A stretch of DNA of 10,123 bases. Source: Streptosporangiaceae bacterium (GTDB lineage: Bacteria; Actinomycetota; Actinomycetes; Streptosporangiales; Streptosporangiaceae). Made by a program: the position numbers and the translations under genes. The DNA lies in assembly GCA_030045175.1 (NCBI GenBank), contig JASIBM010000152.1, positions 1 through 10,123 of the forward strand. The letters run 5' to 3'. Shown here piece by piece: positions 1-7,545 of the stretch (its first letter is position 1; every line of letters starts with the position of its first letter). The notes beneath the pieces are model-generated. The model had not been told where the DNA came from, made no database searches, and saw only the letters and a list, made by a program, of their open reading frames with translations.

Positions 1-1659
1 GGTCCTGACCACGGTCATCGGCGGCAACGCGATCCCGTGCTGGCGGAGCAGGCCGGCGCTGCGCTCGGCGGACCAGACGGCCGGTCCGGCCGAAACGGCG
101 CCTGCGGCCTGGCCGTCAGCGCTAGGCGTGGGTTCGGCGACCTCGCCGTCGCCAGCCTCGCCCGGCCAGGCGAGCGCCCGCGCCAGCGCGCAGGCCAGCC
201 GCTCGGCGGTCGGCAGCACCGGCACGCCGCTGCGCTTGAGCCGCTCGACCGGCTCGGAGTCGCTCAGCGCGAACGCGGACTGCACGAGCACGGGGCACCC
301 GGACCCGTGCAGCTCGGCGAGCTCGGCGGCGCAGGCGATCTCGGCATCAAGCATCCGCGGGTAGCCGCCGAACAGGCCGCCCACCACGATCACGTCCACG
401 TCCTCGTCCTGGGCGGCGAGCCGGGCGCAGCGGGCGAGCAACGTCGGGTCGTCTTCCACGCCCCCCGCCGTGTCCAGCGTCAGCGGGTTGCGCGCCGGGG
501 TGCGCGGCGCGTTCTGCGGAATCAGCTTGTCAAGCTCGGCGCGGGTCTGCGCGGACGGCGCCGCCAGGGCCAGCCCGGCTCCGGTCAGCGAGTCGATCGC
601 GAGCACCGAGTCTCCCCCGCCATCGGTCAGCACCATCGCACGGGCAAGAGCCCTGCCGGGAACCCGGCCGCGCCCGCGCACTCCGCGTACCCCGCCGAGC
701 ACGGCCAGCAGGTCCGTCATGTCCGAGGTGGAGTCCACCCGGATCGCGCCTGCGTCGTCGAGCACCGCCTGCCAGACCTTGCCGTCGGAGGCCAGCGCGC
801 CGGTGTGCGTGGCGATCGCCGAAGCGGCCTGCGCGGACCGCCCGGACTTGAGCACGACCACCGGCTTGCCCGCCGCCCGGCAGGCGGCCAGGCCGTCGCG
901 GAACTGCTCGCCAGCGCCGCGCAGCCCCTCGACGTACAGCGCGACCATCGCCGACGCCGGGTCGGCGGCGAAGTAGCCGAGCAGCTCACCAAGGCCCACG
1001 TCGATCTGGTTGCCGACGCCGACGCAGGCGGAAAAGCCCACCCCGGCCTGCCTGGCCTGCTCGTACAGGGCCACCACCACGTTGCCTGACTGGCTCAGCA
1101 GCGCCACGTCGCCGGCCGGGACGTGCTCGCGCGGGGTCAGGTTGATCCCGTCGGCCGCGACGAACATCCCGAACGTGTTCGGGCCGAGTATCCGCATCCC
1201 CGCCGCCCGGGCGCGGTCGGCCATCCGCCGCTCGGCCGCCAGGTGCTCCCCGCCGAGCTCGCCGAACCCGGCCGCCGTGATCAGGACGGACCGCACGCCC
1301 AGGTCCGCGCACTCGTCGATCAGGCCGGGCGTCATCGACGCGGGCCGCGCGAGCACGGCGAGGTCGATCGGCCGGTCGATCTCGGCGAGCGCAGGCACCA
1401 CAGTGACCGCAGGCAGCCCGAGGTCGCCGACGGCCGGATTCACCCCGTACAAGGTGCCGCGATAGCCCGCGCGGTGCGTGTACTCGAGTATCCGCCTGCC
1501 CCACTTCGCCGGGTCCCGCGACGCGCCGACCACGGCGATCACCCGCGGGCGCAGCAAGGCGTCAAGGCCTGAGCGCGGGCCAGCGCCAGCGGCAGTCCCG
1601 GCGGGACCCGGCTCGGCGGTACCTGACTCAACCGGCATTGCGAACGCAAGCTCGCTCAC
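1..1659 (-). CDS. Acyl-CoA synthetase, NDP-forming (acetate-CoA ligase type), 3' end cut off by window edge
   Basis: I translated this frame by hand: 553 codons stay open from a GTG at 1659-1657 to base 1, so the C-terminus lies outside the window. Residues about 35-130 form a CoA-binding Rossmann domain (VVGASRDPAKWG at 43-54). Residues about 180-330 are succinyl-CoA-ligase-like (LLSQSGN, then VGVGNQIDVGLGELLGYF). THTGALA places the expected phospho-histidine at H285. The last visible residues, LLRQHGIALPPMTVV, look like the start of an ATP-grasp_5 domain, so roughly the final 200 residues are missing. Known members convert acid + CoA + ATP to acyl-CoA + ADP + phosphate in the cytosol; the substrate range cannot be read here. 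The first 30 or so residues are low-complexity Gly/Ala/Pro. The GTG start is supported by AGGAG 8 nt upstream. No GNAT acetyltransferase domain is seen N-terminally, so a fused protein acetyltransferase is less likely. The gene diverges from the hydratase operon across a shared 274-bp region. Confidence 0.9.
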   Translation of the reverse strand, partial: MSELAFAMPVESGTAEPGPAGTAAGAGPRSGLDALLRPRVIAVVGASRDPAKWGRRILEYTHRAGYRGTLYGVNPAVGDLGLPAVTVVPALAEIDRPIDLAVLARPASMTPGLIDECADLGVRSVLITAAGFGELGGEHLAAERRMADRARAAGMRILGPNTFGMFVAADGINLTPREHVPAGDVALLSQSGNVVVALYEQARQAGVGFSACVGVGNQIDVGLGELLGYFAADPASAMVALYVEGLRGAGEQFRDGLAACRAAGKPVVVLKSGRSAQAASAIATHTGALASDGKVWQAVLDDAGAIRVDSTSDMTDLLAVLGGVRGVRGRGRVPGRALARAMVLTDGGGDSVLAIDSLTGAGLALAAPSAQTRAELDKLIPQNAPRTPARNPLTLDTAGGVEDDPTLLARCARLAAQDEDVDVIVVGGLFGGYPRMLDAEIACAAELAELHGSGCPVLVQSAFALSDSEPVERLKRSGVPVLPTAERLACALARALAWPGEAGDGEVAEPTPSADGQAAGAVSAGPAVWSAERSAGLLRQHGIALPPMTVVRT

Positions 1660-1667
1660 GAATGTTG

Positions 1668-1672
1668 CTCCT
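1668..1672 (-). promoter_or_regulatory. Ribosome binding site of the acyl-CoA synthetase gene
   Basis: On the minus strand AGGAG lies 8 nt before the GTG at 1659-1657 (read TAGGAGCAACATTCGTG). It decides the start: there is no other good Shine-Dalgarno nearby, and the next in-frame ATG (codon 8) lacks one. Confidence 0.7.
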
Positions 1673-1814
1673 AATGGCTGGTCAAACGCGCGGGCATGGC
1701 AAACAGACCAAGGTAACGCATGGAAATCACGACGCGCACCACGCCCGCGCCGGGCCGACGAGGACGGCACTGATGCGGATGTGCACCGGGGTAGCCTATT
1801 GGTACGCTCCGCAG

Positions 1815-1838
1815 GGTCGCCTCTCGCTGGATGCGACC
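1815..1838. promoter_or_regulatory. Spaced inverted repeat, possible second operator half-sites
   Basis: GGTCGC (1815-1820) and GCGACC (1833-1838) are exact 6-bp reverse complements separated by 12 bp, 14 bp upstream of the 16-bp palindrome. In DNA this rich in GC a 6-bp match can occur by chance, so this is only a weak candidate for a regulator site. Confidence 0.2.
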
Positions 1839-1852
1839 AGCCCGGCGCTCGG

Positions 1853-1868
1853 GGCGATGGCCATCGCC
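1853..1868. promoter_or_regulatory. Perfect 16-bp palindrome, candidate operator
   Basis: GGCGATGGCCATCGCC reads identically on both strands. It sits 65 bp upstream of the hydratase start, inside the divergent region, where a dimeric repressor (for example TetR, GntR or MarR type) could control both transcription units. No regulator gene is visible in the window. The symmetry is observed; the operator role is inferred. Confidence 0.4.
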
Positions 1869-1933
1869 TTGCGATCAAGCAACCCAGCCTCGGCCGACGC
1901 TAGCTCTACCCGAAACGATCAAGGCAGTAACCC

Positions 1934-2728
1934 GTGACGAACATCAGCGAGCGCGTGACCAATACCGACGAGGCCGAGGCCGTCGTGAGCTACCAGGTGA
2001 CCGACGGCATCGCGGTGATCACGCTCAACCGGCCACACCGGCTCAACGCGGTCGTCCCTGAGCTGGTCGAGGGCCTGTGCACCGCCCTGAACACCGCGCG
2101 CGCCGACCAGGTCGGCGCGTGCGTGCTCACCGGCGCAGGCCGGGCGTTCTGCTCCGGCCACGACCTGAAGCAAGAGGCAGAGCCGATCAGCGAGGACGAG
2201 GATCGCAGGCGGCTCCAGCGCGTCCAGGACGTGACCCGCACGGTTCGTCAGGCGCCGTTCGGTGTCATCGCGGCCGTGCACGGGTACGCACTCGGGGCGG
2301 GCTGTGAGTTCGCGCTTTGCTGCGACCTGATCGTGGCCAGCAGGGACGCGATCTTCGGATTTCCCGAGGTCAGCGTCGGGCTCGGGGTGACCGGCGGGAT
2401 ATCGCGCCTGCTCCCGCTGACCGTCGGCCCGGCCAAGGCGAAGGAGCTCGTGCTGCTCGGCGAGCGGTTCAGCGCGGCGGAAGCGCTCAGGCTCGGCCTG
2501 ATCAACCGGCTGACCGAGCCTGGCGAGCAGCTCGCCGTGGCGACGGAACTCGCGGTCACGCTGCGCGACCGGCCCCGGCGGGCCCTCGCCAGGGCCAAGC
2601 TCGCCCTCGACCTCGGCCCTGAGCACGGGATCGAGGCCGCCTACGAGGCCGAGATCGCGAACGCGCTCGCCTTGCACAACGCGCCAGATGCCACCCAGGC
2701 CGCGGCGGCGTTCCAGCGCCGCACCTGA
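1934..2728 (+). CDS. Enoyl-CoA hydratase/isomerase (crotonase family)
   Basis: The product is 264 aa, the usual crotonase length. It is a cytosolic enzyme predicted to add water across a 2-enoyl-CoA double bond. The fold's oxyanion-hole segments are GAGRAFCSGHDLK (67-79) and HGYALGAGCEFA (116-127). Both catalytic glutamates of true hydratases appear to be present: E125 in GAGCEFA and E145 in FGFPEVSVGLGVTGG. This favours hydratase or hydratase/aldolase over isomerase-only members. I chose the GTG at 1934, with a weak AAGG 9 nt upstream. An in-frame GTG at 1985 just before SYQVTDGIAVITLNRP is an alternative that would remove 17 poorly conserved residues. It is the first gene of a three-gene operon, 39 bp before the aldehyde dehydrogenase. 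A feruloyl-CoA-type hydratase/lyase role is possible but not shown by any residue I can identify. Confidence 0.9.
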   Translation: MTNISERVTNTDEAEAVVSYQVTDGIAVITLNRPHRLNAVVPELVEGLCTALNTARADQVGACVLTGAGRAFCSGHDLKQEAEPISEDEDRRRLQRVQDVTRTVRQAPFGVIAAVHGYALGAGCEFALCCDLIVASRDAIFGFPEVSVGLGVTGGISRLLPLTVGPAKAKELVLLGERFSAAEALRLGLINRLTEPGEQLAVATELAVTLRDRPRRALARAKLALDLGPEHGIEAAYEAEIANALALHNAPDATQAAAAFQRRT

Positions 2729-2754
2729 CTAGGCGAACAACTAAGTAATTAAGT

Positions 2755-2760
2755 AGGAGA
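2755..2760 (+). promoter_or_regulatory. Strong ribosome binding site of the aldehyde dehydrogenase gene
   Basis: AGGAGA lies 7 nt before the ATG at 2768, within the 39-bp gap after the hydratase stop. The gap is unusually AT-rich for this window (about 2740-2753 reads CTAAGTAATTAAGT), which should keep the ribosome site unstructured. I see no hairpin here, so co-transcription with the hydratase gene is likely. Confidence 0.7.
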
Positions 2761-2767
2761 AGATCCG

Positions 2768-4330
2768 ATGTCGCAACGCTTCCGCGTAACCTACGCCACG
2801 CTGTCGGCCGACAACGAGGACCTGCACGCCGCCTATGACGACGGGCTGCGGCTGGCCAGGTCCTGGTTCGGCGAGACGATCCCCGCCCGCGTCAACGGCG
2901 AGCCGCGCACCGACGGCCCGACGTTCGACGTGATCAGCCCCGTCGACCAGAGCGTGCTGTGTCACGTGCACGAGGCGACCAGGGCCGACATCGACGACGC
3001 GGTCGCCGCCGCGGCCGCCGCCGCCCCGGCCTGGGCGGCCACGCCGTGGCGGGAGCGGATCGCCCTGCTGCGCGCCGCCGCCGACCTGATCAGCGAGCGG
3101 TCCAACGAGCTCGCCGCGCTGATGAGCATGGAGGTCGGCAAGAACAGGCTCGAGGCACTCGGCGACGTCGAGGAGACCGCCGACCTGATCCGCTACTACT
3201 GCAAGGCGATCGAGGACAACGACGGCTTCGCCCGCCCGATGGACACCCTGTCGCCGCGCGAGAAGACCAGGAGCGTGCTGCGCCCCTATGGCGCCTGGGC
3301 CGTGATCAGCCCGTTCAACTTCCCGATGGCCCTGGCCGGCGGGCCGGTGGGCGGGGCGCTCGCGGCCGGCAACACGGTCGTGCTCAAGCCGAGCACGCAA
3401 GGCTCGTTCACCGCGGCCAAGCTGTCCGAGTGCCTGCGTGACGCCGGCCTGCCCGCCGGGGCGTTCCACCTGCTGCCAGGCGGCGACGAGGTCGGCAAGG
3501 CCGTGGTCGCTCACCCCGGCATCGCCGGCCTGACCTTCACCGGCTCCTACGAGGCTGGCATGTCGATACTGCGCGGCTTCACCGCCGCCTACCCCAGGCC
3601 GGTGATCTGCGAGATGGGCGGCAAGAACCCGGCGATCGTCTCGGCCAAGGCCGACCTGGACGTGGCCGCGGCCGGCGTCGCGCGGTCCGCGTTCGGGTAC
3701 TCCGGGCAGAAGTGCTCGGCATGCTCGCGGGTCTACGTGCAGCGGGAGGCATACGAGCCCTTCTTGCAACGGCTGGCTGACCAGGCGACAAAGGCGATCG
3801 TGGGCGACCCGACCGAGCGGTCGGTCTTTGTCGGCCCCATCATCGACGGCGCCGCCGTCGAGCGGTTCGAGCGCGCGGTGGCGCATGCACGTGACGTCGG
3901 CCAGGTGGCGGCGGGCGGCGAGGTGCTGCGCGGCAGCGAGGGCTTCGGCCCTGGGAACTACGTGGCCCCGACGGTGGTGACCGGCCTGCCGGACGGCGAC
4001 TGGCTGATGAGCACAGAGCTGTTCGTGCCGTTCGTGGCCGTCCAGCCGGTCGACACCCTGGACGAGGCCCTGACCTTGGCAAACGCCACCGAGTTCGGCC
4101 TGACCGCCGGGTTCTTCTCGGCGGACCAGGGCGAGATCGACGAGTTCCTGGCCAGGATCGAGGCGGGCGTGGTCTACATCAACCGCAGCGCGGGCGCCAC
4201 GACCGGGGCCTGGCCGGGCGTGCAGCCGTTCGGCGGGTGGAAGGGCTCGGGCAGCTCGGGCAAGGCCGGCGGGGGCCTGTACTACGTCCAGCAGTACATG
4301 CGCGAGCAGTCGCAGACGGTGGTGGGATGA
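2768..4330 (+). CDS. NAD(P)-dependent aldehyde dehydrogenase, P5C/glutamate-semialdehyde dehydrogenase-like
   Basis: The product is 520 aa and a complete ALDH-superfamily enzyme that oxidises an aldehyde to the acid using NAD(P). Visible active-site parts are SPFNFP with the oxyanion Asn N184, the cofactor-binding Lys K207 in VVLKPS, the TFTGS turn (256-260), the general base E282 in CEMGGKNP, and the nucleophile C316 in SGQKCSACSR. The C-terminal block INRSAGATTGAWPGVQPFGGWKGSG, followed by a Lys-Ala-Gly-Gly segment, resembles 1-pyrroline-5-carboxylate dehydrogenases more than betaine-aldehyde or succinate-semialdehyde enzymes. It lacks the longer N-terminal region of classic actinobacterial RocA. 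A semialdehyde of an amino or dicarboxylic acid is therefore a reasonable but unproven substrate. The ATG start has a good Shine-Dalgarno, and the 3' end overlaps the aminotransferase start by 4 bp. Confidence 0.92.
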   Translation: MSQRFRVTYATLSADNEDLHAAYDDGLRLARSWFGETIPARVNGEPRTDGPTFDVISPVDQSVLCHVHEATRADIDDAVAAAAAAAPAWAATPWRERIALLRAAADLISERSNELAALMSMEVGKNRLEALGDVEETADLIRYYCKAIEDNDGFARPMDTLSPREKTRSVLRPYGAWAVISPFNFPMALAGGPVGGALAAGNTVVLKPSTQGSFTAAKLSECLRDAGLPAGAFHLLPGGDEVGKAVVAHPGIAGLTFTGSYEAGMSILRGFTAAYPRPVICEMGGKNPAIVSAKADLDVAAAGVARSAFGYSGQKCSACSRVYVQREAYEPFLQRLADQATKAIVGDPTERSVFVGPIIDGAAVERFERAVAHARDVGQVAAGGEVLRGSEGFGPGNYVAPTVVTGLPDGDWLMSTELFVPFVAVQPVDTLDEALTLANATEFGLTAGFFSADQGEIDEFLARIEAGVVYINRSAGATTGAWPGVQPFGGWKGSGSSGKAGGGLYYVQQYMREQSQTVVG

Positions 4331-5706
4331 TCATGCGGACCTCGGCAGAGCTCATCGCGCCCGCCTGGCTCGACCCGGCCAGGCCAGTGCCCGACATCCG
4401 GACCGCGCTGCCAGGCCCGCGGGCCAGCGAGATACTCAAGCGCGACCAGGCGGTCACCAGCCCGTCGCTGCCCAGGGCGTACCCGCTGATGCCGCGGCGC
4501 GCGTTCGGCGCGGTGATCGCAGACGCGGACGACAACCTGTTCCTTGACTTCAACGCCGGCATCGCGGTGAACTCCACCGGCCACTGCCACCCGCGCGTGG
4601 TCGAGGCGATCCAGCAGCAGGCCGCGCACCTGCTGCACTACTCGGCCAGCGACTTCTACCTGCCGATCTACTCGCAGATGTGCGAGGCGCTCGCCGCGAC
4701 CGCGCCCATGACCGGGCCGGTCCGGGTGTTCCTCACCAACTCAGGTGCCGAGGCGGTTGAGGGCGCGCTGAAGCTGGCCAGGCACGCGACCGGCCGCCAG
4801 AACGTGATCAGCTTCTACGGCGGCTTCCACGGCCGGACCTACGGCGCGGTCAGCCTGACGGCGTCCAAGTCCAAGTACCACAAGGGCTTCGGCCCGCTGC
4901 TGCCAGGCGTGTACCACGCGCCGTACGCCTGCAACAGGCTCGACCCGGTGACCGGGGCGCGCTCGCACGACCCGGACGAGACGTTCGACTACCTCGAGAA
5001 CGTGCTGTTCAGGTACGAACTGGAGCCGACCGAGGTGGCGGCCATCTTCGTCGAGCCGATCCAGGGCGAGGGCGGTTACATCACACCGCCCGCGCAGTGG
5101 CTGGTGCGGCTGCGCGAGCTGTGCGACGCCTACGAGATCTTGCTTGTCGCCGACGAGGTGCAGTCCGGCGTGGGCAGGACCGGCAAGATGTGGGCGATCG
5201 AGCTGGCCGGCGTGCAGCCCGACATCCTGCTCAGCGCCAAGGGGATCGCCTCTGGCCTGCCGCTTGGCGCGTTCATGGCCAGGGCCGAGCTGATGCAGGC
5301 GTGGTCGATGGGGGCGCACGGTTCGACCTATGGCGGCAGCCCGGTGCCATGCGCAGCGGGCCTGGCCACGCTCGAGGTGATCGAGTCGGAGAACCTGCTC
5401 GCCAACGCGACCGAGCAGGGCGAGTACCTGCTCGGCGGGCTGCGCGAGCTGTGGCGCGACTTCGATGGCCTGATCACCGACGTGCGCGGGGTGGGCCTGA
5501 TGATCGGCGTGGAGTTCCGCACCGCGGCCGGCGCCGAGGCCGTGCAGCACGCGGCGTTCGAGCGCGGGCTGCTCGTGCTCGAGTGCGGGGAGAGCACCCT
5601 GCGGATCTCGCCGCCCCTGGTCATCAGCCGCGACCAGGCCGAGACCGGCCTGCGCCTCTTCGCCGACGCAATCGGGGCGGTGGCGGCCGCCAGCTTAGTT
5701 CACTGA
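4327..5706 (+). CDS. Class III pyridoxal-phosphate aminotransferase (4-aminobutyrate/omega-amino acid type)
   Basis: The product is 459 aa, the usual length for this family, which moves an omega- or side-chain amino group to a keto acid and releases a semialdehyde. Features in order: LFLDFNAGIAVNSTGHCHP (71-89), phosphate-binding NSGAEAVEGALKLAR (138-152), GGFHGRTYGA (165-174), VEPIQGEGG (242-250), D276 in VADEVQSGVGRTG (contacts the pyridine nitrogen), and the PLP Schiff-base K305 in LLSAKGIASGLPLGA. The start at 4327 forms an ATGA overlap with the preceding stop, typical of translational coupling; ATG 4333 is a close alternative. Longer readings starting at 4237 lie in another frame of the dehydrogenase gene and are not supported. 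Codon 457 is TTA (5695-5697), a very rare Leu codon in such genomes. GABA, 5-aminovalerate, ornithine or other omega-amino acids are all possible donors. Confidence 0.93.
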   Translation: MIMRTSAELIAPAWLDPARPVPDIRTALPGPRASEILKRDQAVTSPSLPRAYPLMPRRAFGAVIADADDNLFLDFNAGIAVNSTGHCHPRVVEAIQQQAAHLLHYSASDFYLPIYSQMCEALAATAPMTGPVRVFLTNSGAEAVEGALKLARHATGRQNVISFYGGFHGRTYGAVSLTASKSKYHKGFGPLLPGVYHAPYACNRLDPVTGARSHDPDETFDYLENVLFRYELEPTEVAAIFVEPIQGEGGYITPPAQWLVRLRELCDAYEILLVADEVQSGVGRTGKMWAIELAGVQPDILLSAKGIASGLPLGAFMARAELMQAWSMGAHGSTYGGSPVPCAAGLATLEVIESENLLANATEQGEYLLGGLRELWRDFDGLITDVRGVGLMIGVEFRTAAGAEAVQHAAFERGLLVLECGESTLRISPPLVISRDQAETGLRLFADAIGAVAAASLVH

Positions 5707-5713
5707 CCATGGG

Positions 5714-7399
5714 CTAGATCTGCCTGATGCGCAGGCCGCGCGTGATCGCGTCGCCGGCCGGGGCGCTCGCGACCCGGCCGAACCGCACGTGGTGCGCGCC
5801 AAGCAGGCTGATGAGCAGGCCAGGCTCGCCTGCACCAGCGTCCCCGGCGCCCGCCTCGTGGTCAACGCGCACCGTGAGGCCGCCGGCGCGCCACACCTGC
5901 TCGCCGGCGCTGTCGACCGCGGGCTCGAGCCGCCGCGCGGGCGCGAAGCCGACGAGGAGCGTTCCCGTGCCGGCGGCATCGGCCCTGATCTCGGCGTGCA
6001 CTCCAAGCTCTTTGTTCAAAAAATAACCAAGGGGAAGCTGGGCACCAGATCGGCCGCGCGGCCCGGCTGCCGCGCGCAGGTACCGGCCCTCTGGCCGCGA
6101 CGACAGGCCCCAGCCGACCGCGAGCACCCCGTCGCGGACGGAATAGGACGCGCCGGCGGACGAGCCCGCACCACGCCAGACGCCATCGGGGCCAAGCCGG
6201 ACGGCGGCCTCATCGCCGCCCTGCTCGCGTACCGCGAGCACGCCGGGCTCCGCCTCGCGCACGTCGATGAACACGTCCTGGTCGGGCTCGTGCCAGCTGC
6301 CGGCCAGCTCACCCGCCCGCTGCCTGGCGACGTCGGCAGGCGCATGCGCGACGCCGCGCACGGCGTCGTAGCAGGAGCTGAGCCCGGCGCCCGAGCACAG
6401 CGCGTGCGCGACCGCGAACGCCAGGTGCGACGGGTAATGATCATTGCGGTTGGCTAGCACGCTGACGCCAACCCGGCCGGCCGGCACGTAGATCACCGCC
6501 GCCCGGTAGCCCGCCCAGGTACCCGAGTGCCACCAGGCAGGTTCGCCCCCGAGGTCGATCGCCTCGAGCCCGAGCGCGTAGCCGAGCTTGGTGCCGTCGG
6601 AAAGCACCTGGCGGGCGAGCAGCGCGTCGCGGACGTCGGTGCCGAGCACGGCGCCGTTCGCGATGAACCCGTGCCAGCGTGCGAGGTCGGCGATCGTGGT
6701 GACGACGGCGCCGTCGCCCACGACCTCCTCGGTCACCTCGCACCTGGCGAATCCGCCGCCGTCCGCGCGGGCCAGGTAGCCGGACGCGAGCCTCGGCACG
6801 ATCACGGACACGTCATCGCGAAAGCACGTCGCGGTCATGCCGAGCGGGCCGAACACGCGGTCACGCGCGTAGGCGGCCAGGCCCTGCCCGGTCACCCGGC
6901 GCACGGTCACCGCCGCCAGCGCGTACCCCGTGTTCGAGTAAGAGAACGCGGCGCCCGCGGGGAAATCGAGCTCACGCTGGCCGGTGACCAGGTCCCAGAA
7001 CCGGCCCTCGGTGATCCCAGCCACCGGTATCCCGGCGAGCTCGCACAGGGCGAAGTAGTCGCGCAGCCCGGCCGTGTGGGTCAGGCACTGGCGCACGGTG
7101 ACGGGCTGGGTCAGGGCGAGCTCGGGCAGGTAGCCGCGGATATCGGCGTCCAGGTCGACGAGCTCGTCCCTGGCGAGCAGCAGCACGCAGGTCGCCGTGA
7201 TGTGCTTGCTCACCGACGCTATGTCGAACGCGGTGCGCTCGGTGATCGCCGCGTCATGCTCGACCGATGCGCGGCCGGCGGTTGCCGAGGCGGCGAGCTC
7301 ACCATCGGTGTAGACGCCGATCGCGATGCCGGGCTCTGCGGCGCCGACCAGTGGCCCGAGAAACGCCGCGATGTCCGGGTGCGTCATGACAGGAATCAT
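5714..7399 (-). CDS. Serine hydrolase, beta-lactamase/D-aminopeptidase family, with C-terminal beta domain
   Basis: The product is 561 aa. The N-terminal 340 or so residues are a class C beta-lactamase-like (PF00144-type) catalytic domain with all three signature motifs: S62-V-S-K65 (nucleophile and base, in FDIASVSKHITA), Y154-S-N156 in FSYSNTGYAL, and H291-S-G293 in WWHSGTWAGYRAA. Residues about 360-560 look like one or two beta-rich accessory domains (the stretch beginning LAGSWHEPDQDVF), as in D-aminopeptidase-type hydrolases. No signal peptide or membrane segment is apparent, so a cytosolic peptidase or esterase is more likely than an exported beta-lactamase; the substrate is unknown. 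The ATG at 7399 has only a weak AGG upstream, and ATG 7387 is an alternative. The gene is convergent with the aminotransferase, with 7 bp between stops. Around 6011-6025 a short A/T-rich patch encodes YFLNKE, atypical for this gene. Confidence 0.88.
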   Translation of the reverse strand: MIPVMTHPDIAAFLGPLVGAAEPGIAIGVYTDGELAASATAGRASVEHDAAITERTAFDIASVSKHITATCVLLLARDELVDLDADIRGYLPELALTQPVTVRQCLTHTAGLRDYFALCELAGIPVAGITEGRFWDLVTGQRELDFPAGAAFSYSNTGYALAAVTVRRVTGQGLAAYARDRVFGPLGMTATCFRDDVSVIVPRLASGYLARADGGGFARCEVTEEVVGDGAVVTTIADLARWHGFIANGAVLGTDVRDALLARQVLSDGTKLGYALGLEAIDLGGEPAWWHSGTWAGYRAAVIYVPAGRVGVSVLANRNDHYPSHLAFAVAHALCSGAGLSSCYDAVRGVAHAPADVARQRAGELAGSWHEPDQDVFIDVREAEPGVLAVREQGGDEAAVRLGPDGVWRGAGSSAGASYSVRDGVLAVGWGLSSRPEGRYLRAAAGPRGRSGAQLPLGYFLNKELGVHAEIRADAAGTGTLLVGFAPARRLEPAVDSAGEQVWRAGGLTVRVDHEAGAGDAGAGEPGLLISLLGAHHVRFGRVASAPAGDAITRGLRIRQI

Positions 7400-7545
7400 C
7401 TCATCGGCCTAGGCCTGGAACGCCTGCCAGCGGGACGCCCATCGCGGCGCCATACGCTCATCCTTCGGGCGGAGTTTCCCGGTCGTTCACCACACCTGGA
7501 ACCTCGACCACATAGGCTGCGCTAGCCGAGCGCGGGGTGAACGCC
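7400..7545. promoter_or_regulatory. Divergent intergenic region between serine hydrolase and membrane protein
   Basis: This 146-bp non-coding stretch should drive both genes. On the plus strand GGAACC (7498-7503) and CGCTAG (7520-7525), 16 bp apart, loosely resemble an ECF-sigma promoter, but the implied transcript start would fall almost on the ribosome site. I treat that as weak. GGGGTGA (7534-7540) is the likely Shine-Dalgarno for ATG 7546. I see no clear promoter on the minus strand. Confidence 0.35.

Larger units (their letters stand above)
1660..1933. promoter_or_regulatory. Divergent intergenic control region
   Basis: This 274-bp non-coding stretch separates the divergently transcribed acyl-CoA synthetase and enoyl-CoA hydratase genes, so it should hold both promoters. 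It contains a perfect 16-bp palindrome (1853-1868), a spaced inverted repeat (1815-1820 with 1833-1838) and a near direct repeat starting GCATGG at about 1695 and 1719. I found no convincing -35/-10 pair with normal 16-18 bp spacing on either strand. Short ORFs across it lack coding character. Confidence 0.6.

Noticed and set aside
37..1089. A 350-codon plus-strand open frame near the left edge
   Set aside because: It lies opposite the acyl-CoA synthetase, whose minus-strand frame carries clear CoA-binding and phospho-His motifs. The plus frame is Gly/Arg/His-rich without domains.
1869..1906. TTGCGA with TAGCTC as a sigma-70 promoter for the hydratase operon
   Set aside because: The spacer is 26 bp, too long for a standard promoter, and both boxes are poor matches.
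2741..3886. A 381-codon minus-strand open frame opposite the aldehyde dehydrogenase
   Set aside because: It is an antisense shadow typical of high-GC DNA: the plus-strand frame has complete ALDH catalytic motifs, while this one shows no recognisable domain.
4237..4326. Upstream start at 4237 for the aminotransferase
   Set aside because: It would overlap the dehydrogenase by about 90 bp and add residues unrelated to the family. The ATGA at 4327-4330 gives a normal coupled start and family-typical length.
6011..6025. T-TTT-TTG slippery heptamer on the minus strand in the serine hydrolase gene, possible programmed -1 frameshift
   Set aside because: The zero frame continues normally through a plausible C-terminal domain, and I see no downstream structure or conserved alternative product. 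It is most likely a chance A/T-rich patch.
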